DNA of 64,000 nucleotides from positions 97,148 through 161,147 of the forward strand of contig NZ_JAUSYS010000002.1 of the NCBI RefSeq assembly GCF_030817015.1, written 5' to 3'. The notes beneath the pieces were generated by a model. That model was not told the DNA's origin. It ran no database searches and saw only the letters and a list, made by a program, of their open reading frames with translations. Shown piece after piece: positions 62,663 through 64,000 of the stretch. A program made the translations under genes and the position numbers. The stretch is from Arthrobacter sp. V1I7. Lineage in GTDB: Bacteria > Actinomycetota > Actinomycetes > Actinomycetales > Micrococcaceae. How positions within the stretch are numbered: the stretch's first letter is position 1; the number at the start of each line of letters is the position of its first letter.

Positions 62663-62981
62663 TTCACTAACTCTACATCGTGCCCCCGACAAAGGAACTA
62701 TCGAAGGTTCCGACGATCAAATAGGGGACGGGTTGTACGCCAGTGGGGACAGCTCTGAGCTGCGCGGAGGGCTCCACCTGCCCCCAGTGGGCACAACCTG
62801 GTGGGGTCGTTTGCTGCTTGGCCGCAACGTGTCTCTGCTGGGGCGTATGAGGAAAGCCTCCGCGCGAGTCCAGGACTCAAGCGCGGAGGCTCCCGGCTCT
62901 CCAAGCTGGGGGGACTGGAGAGCCGATGTAAGTCTACTAGCGGTCCTGACTTCCTGGCCCGCTGGAGATGCGGCCTTCCGG
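62663..62981. other. Spacer with a strong hairpin
   Basis: About 320 bases without a convincing gene between the SOS promoter and the upstream minus-strand gene. Apart from the hairpin at 62855 nothing clear is seen. Confidence 0.45.
62855..62891. terminator. Long near-perfect hairpin, probable terminator
   Basis: AGCCTCCGCGC (62855-62865) pairs with GCGCGGAGGCT (62881-62891), and inside it GAGTCC pairs with GGACTC around a single A, leaving only an AA bulge: about 17 paired bases. On the minus strand TTTCC follows, so it probably ends the gene at 62982. Confidence 0.65.
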
Positions 62982-63650
62982 TCACCGCCGTGGAGGGCGG
63001 CCACGGGTCCGCCCGGTCTGCCACCCGGGGACTGCATCGTCCAGGAGCTTGACCTTCAGTGGCTCGAGTTCGCCGCGGCGGCGTTTGTACCGCTGCGCGT
63101 GTATCCAGACCCCGAGGGTTTGCTCACGTTCTGAGTCATAGTCGTGGTGGCGCGGCCAGTCGTTGCCTTCCTCGCGGTGGGCCACGAGCTCGGCCAGCCG
63201 CTCGTTCCACCGCGCTTCGTCCTCCACTTTGCGGCGGTTGTCGGGCCACCCGGTTATCCGGTCAAGGCCGTCGCGGTAGGCCGGGTCCAGGGTCCCTTCG
63301 GCTGATTCGCGCCGGCGCCCGGACAGCCAGCGAGCCATCGACCGTTCGCCCCGGTCGCCGGAACGGCCGTCAGGGAGCCGGCCTTCGGCCGCGACCCAGG
63401 AGATGACCTCTTCCAACCGGGCAAGGTCTGAGGGGGAGGGGGAAGGAACGGGGTCGGCGCCGGCGGCGGCCTGGTGTTCGGCTTCGAGTCCCGGATCCTG
63501 GCGGCGGGCGATGACCAGGTGGTATCCGACGGCGGCGGGCGGAACGCGCACGAGGGCAGCGATGCGTTGCCGGCTCAGTCCGAGCCGGTACATCAGCACC
63601 CATTCGGCGTCCGGAGCGCGCCGCAACCGCCTGTCCATGATGGACCCCAT
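62982..63650 (-). CDS. Helicase-associated-domain protein, unknown
   Basis: About 222 residues from ATG 63650 (ATG 63638 also possible; the longer frame to 63701 has no RBS). The N-terminus carries a helix-turn-helix-like unit (WVLMYRLGLSRQRIAALVRV, then PPAAVGYHLVIARRQDPGLE), followed by two helicase-associated repeats with aromatic positions (ISWVAAEGRLPDGRSGDRGE ... ARWLSGRRRESAEGTLDPAY and LAELVAHREEGNDWPRHHDY ... LGVWIHAQRYKRRRGELEPL). Such proteins are common and multi-copy on Arthrobacter plasmids; their function is unknown, DNA binding is likely. Confidence 0.75.
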   Translation of the reverse strand: MGSIMDRRLRRAPDAEWVLMYRLGLSRQRIAALVRVPPAAVGYHLVIARRQDPGLEAEHQAAAGADPVPSPSPSDLARLEEVISWVAAEGRLPDGRSGDRGERSMARWLSGRRRESAEGTLDPAYRDGLDRITGWPDNRRKVEDEARWNERLAELVAHREEGNDWPRHHDYDSEREQTLGVWIHAQRYKRRRGELEPLKVKLLDDAVPGWQTGRTRGRPPRR

Positions 63651-64000
63651 CCTGCCACGGCGTTCCCACAAGACGGGCGGGCACCGCGGGACCACGGACA
63701 CTGCTTTCGGGCGTCCGCTGGCGCGGCCGGCTGTCGGTGTCCAGTGCTGTCCGTCGCAGGGCTCCGGCCCGCCCTGGCCCTTGTCTACGTCTTCGACGTT
63801 TTTTGGTTGCTGTCCTGCGGATTCTAGGCGTCCGCTCCACCCCGTCTAGCCCCGGTTCCGCAAGCTCCACCGGGGCCTGCGGCGCAGGAAATGTCCCTCC
63901 GGCGCTCCTGCGTCGTGATTTCCTCCGGGAATTTCCCGCCCCTTGCCCTGCGGGTAGACAGGCCTCCGTCGGCCGCCGAGCAAGCAAGCTTGCCAGCAAC
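63651..64000. other. End of window, no gene recognised
   Basis: About 350 GC-rich bases. Frames on the minus strand are Arg/Pro-rich and lack an RBS or domain. The region should contain the promoter of the helicase-associated-domain gene. No RNA gene or repeat array is visible. Confidence 0.4.

Overview
The window looks like part of a large catabolic, probably conjugative plasmid of a high-GC Gram-positive bacterium, most likely of the Arthrobacter group (Micrococcaceae). Reasons: GC-rich actinobacterial gene style, actinobacterial protein families (DUF4913, SCO6880-like and DUF6668-like conjugation proteins, DUF6504), a TCGAA-N6-TTCGA type SOS box, and plasmid replication and partition genes in the right half. 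Family names rest on motif recognition; no database was searched.

Left half, about 1-30300, catabolism. The first 7.7 kb is one co-directional run: a branched-chain-amino-acid-type ABC importer (end of livG, livF, livH, livM) followed by all four genes of a 2-oxo acid dehydrogenase complex (E1 alpha, E1 beta, E2, E3). A second operon, 8326-16337, encodes a Baeyer-Villiger monooxygenase, an SDR dehydrogenase, an acyl-CoA ligase, a 2-methylacyl-CoA racemase, an HSL-type esterase/lactonase and a class B flavin monooxygenase, followed by a TetR regulator. Next come acetyl-CoA synthetase (minus strand) and an acetate permease pair (DUF485 plus ActP-like symporter). Four near-identical 19-bp sites lie before the monooxygenase operon, before tetR, and twice in the acs/permease spacer. 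I infer a single ketone-to-ester-to-acid plus acetate regulon. A further group (GMC oxidoreductase, flavin reductase, LLM monooxygenase resembling limonene 1,2-monooxygenases, a small unknown protein, a decayed IS5-type transposase, a second TetR) completes this part.

Middle, 30265-41729: an eleven-gene minus-strand type IV secretion/conjugation operon (CHAP hydrolase, lipoprotein, MinD-like ATPase, DUF6668-like protein, VirB2-like pilin, membrane protein, VirB6-like protein, SCO6880-like protein, VirB4-like ATPase, VirD4/TraG coupling protein, DUF4913). A palindrome and a divergent small winged-helix regulator sit at its head. The coupling protein gene has an apparent 1-nt frameshift near its 3' end. 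No relaxase is visible in the window.

42191-45391: a compact four-gene cassette (ImmA/IrrE-type metalloprotease, seven-or-more-segment membrane protein, membrane-anchored alpha/beta hydrolase, XRE-type regulator), bracketed by two copies of a 19-bp palindromic sequence. This is the best candidate for an undescribed system: an ImmA/ImmR-like switch with two extra genes, next to a conjugation operon.

Right half, 45846-63650, plasmid backbone: a small ribbon-helix-helix-like gene, a primase-type replication protein, a 1.2-kb iteron array (putative oriV), parA and a ParB-like partner, a frameshifted gene, a serine recombinase, a defence-like block (Abi/HEPN protein, winged-helix protein, MmeI-type restriction-modification enzyme), and an SOS-controlled operon (umuD, umuC, DUF6504, two unknown proteins, ATP-dependent DNA ligase) behind a near-consensus SOS box.
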